Below, in pieces: positions 38,729 to 51,424 of a stretch of DNA of 64,000 nt. The stretch comes from Oreohelix idahoensis. Taxonomy: Eukaryota; Mollusca; Gastropoda; Stylommatophora; Oreohelicidae. The stretch lies in assembly GCA_024509875.1 (NCBI GenBank), contig JAMPIV010000581.1, positions 1,302,501-1,366,500 of the forward strand. Direction: 5' to 3'. Below the pieces are notes generated by a model. That model was not told the origin of the DNA. It saw only the letters and a program-made list of their open reading frames with translations, and ran no database searches. The position numbers were made by a program, and so were the translations under genes. How positions within the stretch are numbered: position 1 is the first letter of the stretch; the number at the start of each line of letters is the position of its first letter.

Positions 38729-40217
38729 TTGCAACCCAGATGCAAAAAAGAACCACTCACCTCACATGAATACCCATTACATCCTTGTGAAACAGCAGCA
38801 CAGGTAAAAGTCAGTAAGCACCTGACTAAAAACCAGAGGGAGAGAGTTCAAAAGGTTCTGGAGGAACATACAGATGTATTAACAGATAAACCAGGCCATA
38901 CAAATTTGCTACAGTATGACATGAAACTGGTAGACTCAAACCCAATCTGTATGAGAGCCTATTCTATTCGTTCGCGAAGGAGAAGGCATTGAAGGAAGAA
39001 ATAGATTATTTGTTGAAGGAGGGGATTATTTCGCACAGTGAATCATCTTTTAGTTCTAGTGTCGTTTTGTTGAGAAAACCGTCTGGGGAACACAGACTGT
39101 GCATAGATTACAGGAAACTGAATGCTGTCACAGAAGGACAAGTGGATCCACCAGACACAAAACAGTTATTTGCCAGACTGAACAAGGCAAAATACTTTTC
39201 AAAGGTGGATCTTAGTAAAGGCTATTACCAGATCCCAGTGAAGCCTGAAGTGAGACCTTATTTGGCTTTTAGCACTTCGGAGGGACATTATGAATTCAAT
39301 ATGCTACCATTCGGACTGAAAAATGCTCCGAGTGTGTTTTCAAGGATGATGCGAAAATTGTTGGATCCCCTGAATAACCCATGTATCACGAATTTCATGG
39401 ATGATATTCTCGTCGCCACAGAGACATTTGAAGAACACATTGAAGCTCTGGAGATGTTGTTTGATAGACTTCGGGAGGCGAACTTAACTGCTAGGCCAAC
39501 AAAATGTTGTATTGGATGCAAAGAGTTGGAATTCTTGGGACACACTGTATATCAGGGTAATATGACCCCTGATCCTAAGAACTTGGAAAAACTGCAGAGA
39601 GCACCTAGGCCACAAACAAAAAAGGACGTGCGATCATTCGTGTCGTTATGCGGATTTTATCAGAAATACATCAAAAATTTTAACGCTATATGTGCTCCTC
39701 TGACTGATCTGACTCGCAAGGGACTTCCAGATAAAATTATTTGGACTGCACAATGTGAACTGCGTTCCAAGAGTTAAAGGAAAAACTCACTAGCAAGCCT
39801 ATTCTCAAACTGCCTGATTTGACACAGGACTTTGTCTTAAGAACCGATGCAAGTAATGTAGGACTCGGAGGGGCTTTGTTGCAAAGATCATCTTCACCTG
39901 ATGGGGAACTTAAACCAGTCGCTTATGCAAGCCGCAAATTGAATAAGGCGGAACAAGGATACTCCACAAGCGAAAAAGAATGTTTAGCATTAATCTGGGC
40001 AATAAAGAAGTTTCAAATCTATCTGTATGGTAGGACTTTTGTGGTGGAGACGGACCATCAGCCTCTCGTGTTCTTGTCTCAGGCTAAGCATGAAAACGCA
40101 AGATTGCTGAGGTGGTCTTTATTGCTTCAACCTTATCAGTTTAGTATCCAATATATCCCAGGCAAATTGAATGTCGGCGCAGATTTCCTCAGTCGGCACC
40201 CCTGTGATCAAAATTAG
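38729..40217 (+). pseudogene. Element C reverse transcriptase and RNase H
   Basis: Linker and RT N-terminus at 38729-38992 (VLTDKPGHTNLLQYDMKL), then a frame shift. RT at 38989-39777 has CIDYRKLNAVT, KVDLSKGYYQIPV (first Asp) and FMDDILVATE (catalytic pair). A second shift at about 39770 precedes RNase H at 39819-40217: LRTDASNVGLGGAL, YSTSEKECLALIW, VVETDHQPLVF and a GADFLSRH end. The polypurine tract and 3' LTR follow after about 85 bp. Catalytic residues survive; the frameshifts do not allow one Pol protein. Confidence 0.88.
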
Positions 40218-40304
40218 AGTAGTGGCAGACGTGAGGAGTAATTTTACCTATGTGTATCGCTGGTTTTGGAACTTGCCATAGGCATGTTTTCAAGTGGGGA
40301 GATG

Positions 40305-42560
40305 TGTAGTGAAATTGACAGAGATACAACGGTAAAATACCTCCAAAGATAACATTTAAGGATAAAAACATAATGCGTAGGCTGCGAATAGTACATGATC
40401 GCCTAGACCGCGGGTCATCATCCTCCATAAAAATTGACTTGCTAGACAGGAGGGGAACGGCGGATCAAAAAGGAAAAAAATATGACTGGAAAGATTGCGT
40501 GAGACTAGAAAGGCTAAGGAGACGCAATTGGGGGGGGAAACGGAGAAAAGTCACGTTTCCCAAGTTGACATAAAAAGTAAGCACCTCGACAGAAGGGACC
40601 ATAGATATGTTACGCCACAGTCATTTATTGGACGCTTTTGCGCGATACCAAGCCCTTGATTTGAATTCAGCGGCTAAAACGCAGATGTTTGAAATATTAC
40701 AAAATTTAAAAAGTACTTTTTTCTTAATATTAATGTTAGGAATATAAAAATTAGCTGGCCGGATGGCCCATTCTGAGCAGTGAACTAATATGTTCTTAAT
40801 TTTACAGACGGATAGATAATATTGAAGACAATGACAAAAGACAGTGTTGTTCACATCAACGACAGACTGTATTGAATCTAAAAGTGTCGCTAATTGCACA
40901 AAAAAACACGACCTCGAGACGCAGGTGTTCAAATCTACTTAGTATGGAAGAGAGGGACATTGGTGGTAGCTGTGTCTAAATATAACTTTAAACGACAAAA
41001 TTTTGGAGGGAGAGAAAGGTTGGTTCAAAAATCAAGTACATTTTTGTAGAAACACAAGTAGAGACGGACAGACCAACAGATAACCATCCATACTTGACTG
41101 AAGCATGACTGAAATGACTTTAGGGTAGGAAATTTGAATTTAAAATAAACCTAGGCAGTGATTGGCCACAGACAATCATATTATTAGCGCTCAGAGCGAA
41201 AGTGGGGCCATTCTTCAATAGTTGTTCAGTGATAGACACAGATTTTAAAGTGTGGTGATTTCCATATGAAAGAAAGTGAAATAAATTTAGGGACGCCATA
41301 CTATAGCCAGCAGCTCAGCTGAGTTTTGCTAGCAATTCTGTGTTATTTATTCATAATCTGGTAAGATTGAAATTATTTCTTTTTATATTTTGAATATTGT
41401 TTCATGTTCGAGTGATTTGATACTGCCATATCGAAATCTAGCCTTACAAACAAGTAGGGATTTGCTCTAGACCCCCCGCCCTAGTCAGGGTCTAGGGACC
41501 AACAATGTACATAAACTCCAGCAAGGGTTAGGCAAGACAGATCAAGTGTTGAGAATAATGAAACATATTACCTATCCTCTTTTAGGGCAGAAAACTAATA
41601 AATATTTTTCAGAATCTATAGTCTGGGAGGATCTATCTGATGTAAAACCACCATGGTAAATGTGCTGTTTGGTCAGAGAGATCTGACCTGTCTGTATGAT
41701 GTGGTTGTTGTGTCAGTGTTGTGTCCAGACGTGGGTAGAGAATAGATTTTGACACATGGCCCATACTTTGATTGCAGAGCTGTGAGTTTCTGTTGTCAAC
41801 AAAGCAGTGTCTATTCAGTTGGTGACTTTACTCGAGTGTATCTGTGCAGTACTTGTGACAGAGACCACCATTATTGCCCGCCAGCCCGGAGAGGTGGGAT
41901 CACCAGATTTCAGCACCAGAGCTACAACTACAAGATGAGTGAGCCTCTGGTCTGCTGGACATTCACCAACGCTTTGTAGTTACTAATATCCCCATAAAAA
42001 TTCCCACCATTTTCTGGACACTGTGTAGTCAATATAGACAGGTGTGATGAGGCCACCCCAACAGCACAAACATTAACTATCCTCCCAAGTAGATGACTAC
42101 TAGAACATTTTAAAAAAACTAACTAGTATAGTACATATATATGTACACTATTGCATTTATGATATAATATTCCATGCATTTCTTTCATAATTTCTAAATC
42201 CTTTTAAGTTCTGGTCAACCTAAAAAATTGATACAGAACAAAATAAATGTAATATAATTCTATCACAAATTTTACACACGTGAGTTAGTTCAGTGTATTT
42301 TAACATTTATTAATATTATTAGTCTTGTTAAATATCTGTGGGTATATCTATAACCTATTACACCACACTACATATCATAACCCTAGACACTTTACGTAGC
42401 CACATTCATTAAAAAAAAGTAAGTGTGAGGTCGTAGTGGTAGCAAGAAAGGCCTTCTGACAATTCACAACTACATTTTATCTCAGGAGCCTTCACAGCTG
42501 GCCTCATACAATTACATTTAGTAATATCACCATCATACAATACCATCAAACACCACTACA
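40305..42560 (+). repeat. 3' LTR of element C (2256 bp)
   Basis: Aligns end to end with 33395-35655, including the 76-codon Cys-rich ORF (41749-41979), with few substitutions. Followed by the ACAAA target duplication. Confidence 0.92.
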
Positions 42561-42565
42561 ACAAA

Positions 42566-43841
42566 CTACATAATAGTGCACGATATAAAACTGATTGATG
42601 GTCAGACAGTTAGAGTGAAACCGTATCCTCTGCCTCTGCATTGGTCAGCTATTGAGAAAGAAATCGACGACAGGATGCACCTCAACATTATTTATCCCTC
42701 CGAATCGCCGTATTTTTTCCCTACGGTAGTGATTAAGAATAAAAATGAGTATCTGCGGGTGTGCATCGATTTTCGTAAGCTTAACAGCATCGCGGTAAAC
42801 GACGCAGAACCTATGCCTAATCAGGAGGAGCTTCTGACCCAACTCTCACAAGCAAAATTGTTTAGTATGTTTGTCGAGGGGATATTGGCAAGTTCCCCTA
42901 GCTGAGGCAGCAAAACCGCTCACGGCGTTTGCAACTCCAAAAGGTTTGTTTCAGTTCAACTATATGTGCTTCGTGTTAGTTGTGGCACCCGCTACTTTTG
43001 TGAGAATGATGAGGAATCTGGTTGGCGACAGAACCGATGTTATCACTTACATCGACGACATATGTTTGTTTCATGATACATGCAGCAAACACATGGAGGG
43101 TTTATCCTCTTTGTTGACTTGTCTAAGGACACATGGTTGTACTGCTCGTTCGAGCAAGGTGGCAGTAGGCTGTACGGAGATCAGCTTCCTCGGGTATATT
43201 GTTGGCCATAAGTTACTGAAACCATAGGAAAACACTGTAACCAAAATCTTGGACTTGCAGCCGCCTAAAACAAAGAGACAAGTGAAAAGTTTATTAGGAC
43301 TTATCAACTTTTACAATAAGTTCATACCTAGTTTCTCTTCCATTGCTAATGAACTCACCTCCCTTACAAGAAAATGGCAACCTAATAGGGTAATATGGAC
43401 GCCAGAATGTCAAATCTCCCTCGATAAGATTAAAAAGATATTGTCAAGAGAACCTGTATTGTTGTTGTCTGACCTGCGTGAACCATTTGTTTTACACACC
43501 GATACTTCTTCGGTAGGCATTGAAGCTTGTTTATTACAGGACTATGAAAGTACGCTTCATCCGGTGCTGTACTTTAGACGGAAGTTGTTGCCAGCGGAGA
43601 CACGCTACTCCACTATCCAAAGGGAGTGCCTAGCAATTGCATGGCAAAATATCTGTTGGGAGCTCATTTCTTCCTCCAAGCAGACCATAAACCTCTGCTA
43701 TGTTTGCAGATTACGAAGTACAACAGTGCCAAATTGACATGGTGGGCACTATTGCTTCAGCAATTTCACTTTACCATTCTTCCAATCGAAGGAGTAAACA
43801 ATGTAGTAGCGGACGCGCTGTCCCGCTTGTCATTTTGGTGA
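42566..43841 (+). pseudogene. Element B reverse transcriptase and RNase H
   Basis: Resumes element B after the insertion: VHDIKLIDGQTVRVKPYPLP, VCIDFRKLNSIAV; then in another frame SRGYWQVPLAEAAKPLTAF and TYIDDICLF (catalytic pair). The thumb comes next (TKRQVKSLLGLINFYNKF), then RNase H in pieces (LHTDTSSVGIEA, YSTIQRECLAIAW, LQADHKPLLCLQ, VNNVVADALSRL). At least three frame breaks and one stop. Very close in motif wording to element A pol, which shows the same family. Confidence 0.88.
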
Positions 43842-44198
43842 AAGGACAGATCAGTTCCATGATGAGTTATTGTGGCTATGACATTAGGTTCAACAAGTAA
43901 TCGTAAAACATGTAAAGTGGACTTATTATTCATATTTGAATGTTTCACTTACTTATAACTGTGTTGGTCATGGTCTTCATGTGCCATTAAGTCAACGTTT
44001 TATACTCTAATTCATGATTAATGACTAGTACTAATGTAACTTCTTTTTTTTAACATGGATGTTTAAGTAACCGCCCCACGAGGCGTAAGAGTAGTGGTCT
44101 CCAGGTAAGGTTGCCGTTGTCATCTGTTTTTTTTTTTTTTTTAACGGCTGCCAGAACCAAGAGGGGGATAAGGGGGGGGGGGGGGGGGGGGGGGAGTT
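43842..44198 (+). other. Element B 3' internal region with poly-G polypurine-like tract
   Basis: Non-coding. Contains T-runs and a G-rich stretch (GAGGGGGATAAGG then about 23 G, 44160-44194) directly before the inferred 3' LTR start. Confidence 0.55.
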
Positions 44199-45142
<944 letters not shown>

Positions 45143-45342
45143 TAATTAGAAATTGATTGAAACCAGTTACATGTTATGACAATTATATGATATTTCAGCT
45201 GCGATTATAATAATAATAAAATTCGTCAACGAGGGAGTTGTATACTATGGCGAATAAAAGTAGACTGTCCATGAGGAATGATGTTCATACATCATTTATG
45301 TTCATACATCATTTATGACAGAAGCAATCTTACTCGTATTTT

Positions 45343-45458
45343 TGTGTGACGCCACACATGTTTACCCCCGCCCCAACCCTTCCCCCAAAATCACACTTCG
45401 TCACAACTTTTTGATTCCCCTCCCCCCTAGCTGCATGACGGCATATGCGGACGACCCC
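45343..45458 (-). repeat. GGGGTCGTCC-type dispersed repeat, copy 2
   Basis: On the minus strand it begins GGGGTCGTCCGCATATGCCG and carries the G/C-run, GTTGTGACGAAGTGTGA and terminal TGTGTGGCGTCACAC blocks in the same order as copies 1 and 3. The three copies are strongly diverged. Confidence 0.65.
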
Positions 45459-45593
45459 ATATCTACGACTGTCAAGAAGCGCTGACTGAGAGCGATCAGG
45501 GCTCCTGGAAAACATGGGTGGTTGGGCCACAGGTCAATAAGGGTCATGGGCCACTATACAATTATTCAGTTGATTAAGCTAGATGTAGGCTAG

Positions 45594-46049
45594 GGAAAAC
45601 AGGGGTCATTAGCGCGATTCGCAAGAGCTTAAAACATACCTTTATGTGTGTAATATTTATTTATTTACTGTTTACAGGCCTTTGTTTTCCCCTCTTTATT
45701 TGTGTAAATGTTTATATAATACCAAACCTATCCTCTGTCTGTCCTGTACTGTTCAGGTTCTTCTATCATTTACTAGACACCATATTAAGGTCTTTGTCCT
45801 GTGTAATCTGACATATAATGTACAATAAGGGGGGACAACAGAAGTGATTCCGTCATTAATTAGGCTTAACGTCCTGTGCGAATCGCGCTAATGACCCTTG
45901 TCTCTGTTTCGTTCTGCCTAGCTGGCAGGGAGAATAGTGTGATTCGCTTCTGTTGTTAGGCGGGAGTGCCGTTTGGAAGGTCCTGGGTTCGATTCTACGG
46001 TCAGCCACTCACTTCTGTTGTTTTCCTATTTTCTAGTTTTCTGCTTCTT
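45594..46049 (+). repeat. Composite repeat: inverted LINE tail plus SINE S2 copy 2
   Basis: 45636-45690 is the inverted 3' tail of the LINE seen at 14520-14590 (TGTAATATTTATTTATTTAC, TTTACAGGCC). 45871-46049 is the SINE with B-box GGGTTCGATTCTACGG. The edges carry inverted copies of a block GGGTCATTAGCGCGATTCGC (45601-45621) and GCGAATCGCGCTAATGACCC (45878-45897), so the unit could fold into a long hairpin. Confidence 0.6.
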
Positions 46050-46060
46050 TACTTCTCATG

Positions 46061-46557
46061 GGAGCGTAGTGGCTCAGAGGTATGGCGTCCGCCTCGTATT
46101 TAAGAGGTAGCGGGTTCAAATCCCAATTGAGAGATTATAATTTATTGAAATATTTTTCTCAGAACCAGTGGTCCTAATTACGTCATACTCCCACCTGGTC
46201 TCAATGGTAGTGAGATCGGATGCCTAGCCTTCTCGGACAAGGGCGAAACAAATGGGAGGTCCCGTGTGCAAGTTGCGCACGTTATAAATCACACGGCAGT
46301 TGGAAATTGTACAGATTAGGTTTATGAGGCCGCTGCCCTGGCAAAATTTAAAAATTAGGACACCTACCCACCACAAAAAAATATTTATAGAATGTGTGAT
46401 TTCTAAACATTATATACACACATTGGGATTCTCGCCGGTGCTACGGAGTTCGTGCACTGCGCTGAGATCCTCCTTGTGTGATCTAAGGGAGGAGATCGGA
46501 TCACTGATGGAGTTGTCCGTGTGCAATGAAGATAGTCGTTAAAACCAAACCAAACCA
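46061..46557 (+). mobile_element. tRNA-derived SINE, family S1, copy 2
   Basis: 497 bp with an 11-bp target duplication TACTTCTCATG (46050-46060 and 46558-46568). The A-box region reads GTAGTGGCTCAGAGG, B-box GGGTTCAAATCCC, core-like GCACGTTATAAATCACACGG, and the tail ends AAAACCAAACCAAACC. It was inserted into the S2/LINE-tail composite. Better preserved than copy 1. Confidence 0.9.
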
Positions 46558-46568
46558 TACTTCTCATG

Positions 46569-47732
46569 AGCGCTTAAAATAGACCTTTATGTCTATAATA
46601 TTTATTAAATTACTGTTTACAGGCCTCGGGTTTCCCCTCTTTTATTGGGCCAAGCAGACCATTTCTGCAATGTGCCGAAGTTGTTGACTGGACGAGTAGG
46701 TGTTGATTGTTATAGGCAACACATAGAAGGGATGTTTTCAGTGATGTGGTTGTTCCTAGGATTAGCAATTCTTGAGAAATTGGTTTCTCTCTTACGTCTC
46801 CTCATTATTTCTTATTTTTTGTTTTTAATCTACTATCGACTTCCGCTTTCCGGTTTAGTGGCAGCCATCTTTGCTTCACCATGTGACTGGACATAAGGGA
46901 GTTTTTTTTCTCTTATAGTTTCATGTTCTCTACTTAATTCTCATTTTCTTTCCCTCCTGTCTCTTGTTTGTCTGTCCCTGACGAAGGCCTTGTGGCGGCA
47001 ACGTAGGGTTTTTTTTTTTGGTCCTTTCTCCTTGTAAGATGTATTACTATTTGTGTGTGTTTTTTTCTTCTTTTTTTTTTCTTTCCATTCAACTGTTTAG
47101 TCTCGTCAGCCAGGTTATTACTGGAAGTGAAATATGGACAAACATTAACATAACATGTTCTAGTTTCCTTTAATACTTGTGAACAATCAACAAAAATCTC
47201 TCCTAGACATCGTTCATACGTTTATCATTAAGCCTACTGTTTATGATTCCATCTTGTGACACGCGGCTTGGTCGAGCGATTTCGACGCGGACAGCGCGCA
47301 TTGTGACCCATCAAAAACAAGTGAGTGTTTACCTTGACATTGTATGAAGTAACCAGGTATAGACAGACATACGTATACAAATGTCTGTACATCATAGGGG
47401 TTCCCCATACCAGAAAAGATATAGCTTTCTATCATCATTAGATCGATGGTTATTTAATCCTAAAGACCAAGCATTAATTAGATGACACGTTTGTGGTATT
47501 CTAGTATTATATAAAGTAATAGAAAATGATATATACATTCTGAGAGCAAAGATCACTTAACACACGTAGTAATGTGCTCCTTTATTACGCTGAACGATTA
47601 CAACGGTTATATATATATATATACCTGAAGAGGTTCACCAATGTTTGGCGGAGGGCACAGGAAAAACATGTTTAAACAATGGACCTGTAAGGTCCCAGTT
47701 ACTCATGTTATTAATAAATTACACCAAGCACT
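46569..47732. other. Intronic sequence with inverted LINE tail; otherwise no gene
   Basis: 46569-46640 continues the composite (inverted LINE tail TTTACAGGCCTCGGGTTTCC). Later there are T-rich tracts (47011-47090) and CTGACGAAGGCC...GCAACG at 46978-47006, a fragment type common at retroelement 3' ends. No exon recognised. Confidence 0.5.
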
Positions 47733-48005
47733 AAAATAAAATGGTTTTTCTCTTACAAACTGATTTATCCAGAACAAAAATAAAATGGTTTTTCTCCTGC
47801 AAACTGATTTATCCAGAACAAAAATAAAATGGTGTTTCTCCTACAAACTGATTTATCCAGAACAAAAATAAAATGGTGTTTCTCCTACAAACTGATTTAT
47901 CCAGAACAAAAATAAAATGGTGTTTCTCCTACAAACTGATTTATCCAGAACAAAAATAAAATGGTTTTTCTCCTACAAACTGATTTATCCAGAACAAAAA
48001 TAAAA
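47733..48005. repeat. 44-bp minisatellite, about 6 copies
   Basis: Unit AAAATGGTGTTTCTCCTACA followed by AACTGATTTATCCAGAACAAAAAT, with the GG landmark at 47743, 47787, 47831, 47875, 47919 and 47963 (exactly 44 bp apart). Copies differ at only a few positions. Confidence 0.93.
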
Positions 48006-48584
48006 TTAAAAAACTTAAGGCACACAAAGAAACATAGAGTTAAATGACAGTTATAATAATAAAAATTAATTTATGTATAAAACAACTAACCGTTACTTAC
48101 ACGTTAACATTAGTGCACTTGTTATTATCTCAAATATAAAACAAGAGTGCTCACCCTTGCAGAAATGTTCCTCAGCTTCTAATTTTGCGACTGGCACTGG
48201 ACAAAAGTTAGGTCGATTATACTTTACCGTTTAGAGGATCTCAGACGCCACTAACACAACTAGTAACTAACAACTCTAGGCTTTCAGTCCATACAGGTTG
48301 ACAGTTCCATAGACCTACAACATCTACCCACGGTGTTGGTCCCATTTTTTGTGTGTGTAAATAACGCTCTTTCATATACAAAGTTGAGGCGACGAGACAA
48401 AAGAACTTATCAAACAAGAGAACACAATTAACAGTCGTTCTATGACACTCCCTGCCGCTGGACCCTCGGGCTCTTCTTAATTGTCCAACCGTTCAGTCTT
48501 CCTCTTTCTATCGGTGGTCCACCCAGTTTAACTAGTAAATCCTTGCTGGATTTACACCAACAATACAGCAGAAGTGGACCTGCC
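48006..48584. other. Gene-free intronic sequence
   Basis: No recognised motif. The last ~140 bp may be more of the LINE 3' UTR fragment that follows. Confidence 0.4.
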
Positions 48585-48705
48585 CTCCCCTCTTTTAGAG
48601 TATAAAGGAGATTAAGGGACCGAAACACTAGATCGACGAAGGTCACTTCTGATGATCAGATTACCTGCTGTTGTATCACTCTGTACAGAGTTTCCTTTCA
48701 TCATC
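48585..48705 (+). mobile_element. 3' end fragment of the R2/NeSL-type LINE family
   Basis: Matches 12845-12957 of the LINE at 9.3 kb in order: AGAGTATAAAGGAGATTAAGG, GACCGAAACAC, CTTCTGATGATCAGATTACC, CTGTTGTATCACTCTGTACA and GAGTTTCC. It shows that the CTGTA(A/C)AGAGTTTCC block belongs to the LINE 3' terminus. Confidence 0.7.
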
Positions 48706-48982
48706 ATCCTTTGTACCGTTAATATGTAAAACTGATTCAATACCGTTTTATATGTTAATATATATTTATCATCAGTATTATGTCTTTTTCCTAATTCAAA
48801 TGGTGTCTGATTTTTGCGAGACAGGCCATGTTCAAACTAGACACAAGATCTGTTGGTAATATCAGGACGCATGTCGTAAAATAAATAAATTGACTGGGTG
48901 TAACGTACGCTAAACCAATAAGACAAACAATCGTGAATGGACCAAGAGCACGTACTATAACCGAATGACACACATATCTCAC

Positions 48983-49141
48983 TTTCATCGTTGACGTGTA
49001 TCCTAAGCCAGGAAAAAGGCGACAGTTCTTGAAGAGAGATCTCAACTGATGTCGCATTTATGTCTGGGTTGCATGTCGTCTCTTTGCTGTCACGTAAGTA
49101 GGGTGCAGTTGAGGATGAACTTAGCATGCTAACCAAGTTCA
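48983..49141 (-). CDS. Host-gene internal exon 2: first half of the 4-Cys extracellular domain
   Basis: Minus-strand acceptor TTGAATTCATTCCAG (TACTAAT upstream as a branch-point candidate) and donor GATGAAA/GTGAGATAT. 159 bp, phase 1-1. Translation includes NLVSMLSSSSTAPYLRD, KETTCNPDINATSVEIS and SPFSWLRIHVNDE. The single base left at the donor joins the exon at 3133-3309 in frame, giving FSWLRIHVNDE-K-FLLQFTI. The upstream side accepts the one base left by the EGF-like exon. The pattern (short Ser/Thr stretch, acidic-TTC, W-L-R) is what I recall between EGF-like and fucolectin-like modules in gastropod receptor or secreted proteins. Two potential N-glycosylation sites are not obvious beyond NATS. 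Function unknown. Confidence 0.66.
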
Positions 49142-49265
49142 CTGGAATGAATTCAATTGTATCAATATTAGTACTTCTTTCCTTTTGAAGCAGGATAGTG
49201 AGTGGGAAAAGGGGGTGCGGTGAGGTGGTTACATGAGAGATAGAGTTGACGAAGAATGTGACAAA

Positions 49266-49373
49266 AGGTCGTCCACATTATGACGTCACGCAAATATTTC
49301 GTTTAATCTCCCCTTCCCCTTGTCACATTTCGTCACAAAAACCGAGACCCTCTTCCCATGTGACGTCACAAAT
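49266..49373 (+). repeat. GGGGTCGTCC-type dispersed repeat, copy 3
   Basis: Starts AGGTCGTCCACATTATGACG, with an internal TTGTCACATTTCGTCACAAA and terminal CATGTGACGTCACAAA. It lies just upstream (host sense) of host exon 2. Confidence 0.7.
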
Positions 49374-49942
49374 CCCTTAAACAACCTCTTCAATTTATTC
49401 AATACTGTCAAGAAAGAACATGATCGAATGTAAATTAGTTTACTAATGCATAAAACATATAATCGTTTAGGTAAAATAGTGTTTAATTAATCCGACTACC
49501 ATAAAGACTGCTTTGATAGTTAAATGTACCTAAATGTATTTAAAATATTGCTCATTTTGATTTAATTTAATTTCAAACAATAAAACGTAAATTACATATA
49601 AAGTAAATACATCTATAACTACTCTTCTTATTTTTTTATATTTTCTAAATTAATTGTAAAGTTTAGAGCACACCCCCATAAATTCAAGGGTTTCAAAATG
49701 GAAGTTGTTATCAATTAATTATTTATTTTCGTTATCATTATCCCAGGCAGAGTAAGACACACCTCGACTAAATGAACTAGAAATACAATTGTTTCCGCAG
49801 ATGAACATAGTTTATTGGAAAGGTGTGTATTCAATTATATGTAACAAGACATATATGATTACATTTGAAAACCAATTAAAGGTTATAACTACTTTCCGAT
49901 GTTTCAACTGAGGTTATAATATTAACAAAAGTAGTCCACAAG
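49374..49942. other. Gene-free AT-rich intronic sequence
   Basis: Nothing recognised apart from the SINE target duplication at its right edge. Confidence 0.5.
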
Positions 49943-50213
49943 TGGGGAGGGATCCCGTTACACGCCCTATTGAGGCATATTGAGAATATGGTGTTAGGCC
50001 CATATTTTCTCGACCGTCGGCACACTAGAGGTGATGTGGTCAGCATCACGCCGGCCGCCTTAACCTTCCCAGAGTTGCTCTGGTACCCATTTGGGGCTGG
50101 GTCGACCCCAGGAGCCGTTTGCGGCCTAAACAAATCCCACCTCATCTGGGGATCGAACCATAGTCCACTGAGCTAGGAAGCCAGTGCACTAACTCTTATG
50201 CTACCGCGGCTCC
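49943..50213 (-). mobile_element. tRNA-derived SINE, family S3, copy 1
   Basis: On the minus strand it starts GGAGCCGCGGTAGCATAAGA, has A-box/B-box spacing with GGTTCGATCCCC, a body with CAAACGGCTCC, and ends near AACGGGATCCC. Target duplication AGTCCACAAG at 49933-49942 and 50214-50223. Second copy at 56503-56765. Confidence 0.85.
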
Positions 50214-50223
50214 AGTCCACAAG

Positions 50224-50524
50224 GGAGTTGTTAATTATTGCGGACAAAAACAGGCTATAAATTAATCTGACGACTACAATGAGCAAGTAAAAATAGAATG
50301 GACGCTGCTTTGAAAGAGGTTAAGCGCAGAGGAATATGATTACTCTTATTAGACGGAGGTTGTCGCCTTTATTTGTAATTATTATCTGACAAAGAAAGCT
50401 CATTAACGGAAAATGTGATAGATGCCTGCCAAGGAAAACGATGTTGGACATTTAAAGTCGTGGCATGGAAATAACCTCAGCATAACCATTTATCATAACC
50501 ATTTATCATAACCATTTATCATCA
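50224..50524. other. Intronic sequence with a 15-bp triplicate
   Basis: CATAACCATTTATCA is repeated three times at about 50480-50522. Nothing else recognised. Confidence 0.5.
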
Positions 50525-50890
50525 GCTGGCATCTCCGCAATGAAGGTTGGCAGCAATGGATCTCCGACATCTTCTGTCACTTATCTTGATGGTGCACTCT
50601 GATAGACTCTTTACCGCCCATCTCTTCAAGATGTTTTCCTTGTACGTTTGCCGTCAACTCTGCCTTCTATTATGGTCTTCGGCAAGGTTTTATGTCTTTT
50701 TATATGCCCAACATATTTAGCTGCCTGTCGTGATTTGACAGTAAATTTGAATTGTCCAATCCGTCTCATATCCTTTCTTTTTAAAATTTTAATAGCCAGT
50801 CGCTTAACAATTTAAATGTTTCTTTTCTTGCCGACTATGCGATCTTTCAGTCGTTTCAATTCTTTAATCGCGGCAGTCGGCCTTGTTCTT
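50525..50890 (-). pseudogene. LINE C-terminal remnant
   Basis: On the minus strand it reads RLAIKILKRKDMRRIGQFKF, AAKYVGHIKRH, LPKTIIEGRVDGKRTRK, the usual tail of an APE-type LINE (G-H-x-x-R, then a basic G-K-R block). Stops before and after show decay. Confidence 0.65.
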
Positions 50891-51424
50891 GTGTCAGCAG
50901 ACCACCAACTGATGGCGTGTCTATCTCTTGATTTCGCGTCTGCCCCCATTATAAATTTCCTAGAGCCAGATTGTTTTGTTAGTGGTTACAATGGCTTAAA
51001 TGTAAGCATAAACTGACATTACTTTGGGTAATTAGATTTGGGTAAATTATTTATATAATCCTAATGGTGACGTGTGTTTGCTATAACGATTGAATTTGTG
51101 GGAGGAAGTCATTTTTTTTTTTGGGGGGGGGGTGGGGGGGGGGGGGGGCTATTACTCAGGTGGGGGGATGGGACCATGGAATGTCTATTTTGTACTTAGA
51201 TATAACTTACAAGGCTGTTTCAGAGTGAACCACCCGCCAGTAAAAGAGTTCTACACCCTGTATAGTTACGATGTAGCCAACAGGCATAACCATTACAAAT
51301 GTATGTATGCTATTTTGGAGTTGATTATTTTTCCTTTTGTGTATTGTCTCCACGGGGCGTATACAAATTAATGGTGCAATGTATTAAATGCTAATATTTG
51401 TATATATGACATAACATGAGTAGT
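50891..51424. other. Gene-free intronic sequence with T- and G-runs
   Basis: T9-10 followed by G-rich runs at 51112-51150. No exon recognised. Confidence 0.45.

Larger units (their letters stand above)
33395..42560 (+). mobile_element. LTR retrotransposon C, Gmr1-like, inserted into B
   Basis: 9166 bp bounded by the 5-bp target duplication ACAAA (33390-33394, 42561-42565). LTRs of 2261 and 2256 bp start TGTAGTG and end CACTACA. Internal order: primer site (TTGGGGTCTTGTCCGGGG at 35659-35676), gag, protease, integrase N-terminal domain, foreign segment, integrase C-terminal domain, RT, RNase H, polypurine tract (AAGTGGGGAGATG just before 40305). LTRs differ only by scattered substitutions and small indels, so it is younger than B. 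Its transcription is antisense to the host gene. Confidence 0.93.

Noticed and set aside
46978..47006. Hammerhead-ribozyme-like CTGACGA...GCAACG
   Set aside because: The CTGANGA core and a short stem are present, but the GAAAC core is changed and I could not close the other stems. A structure search would be needed.
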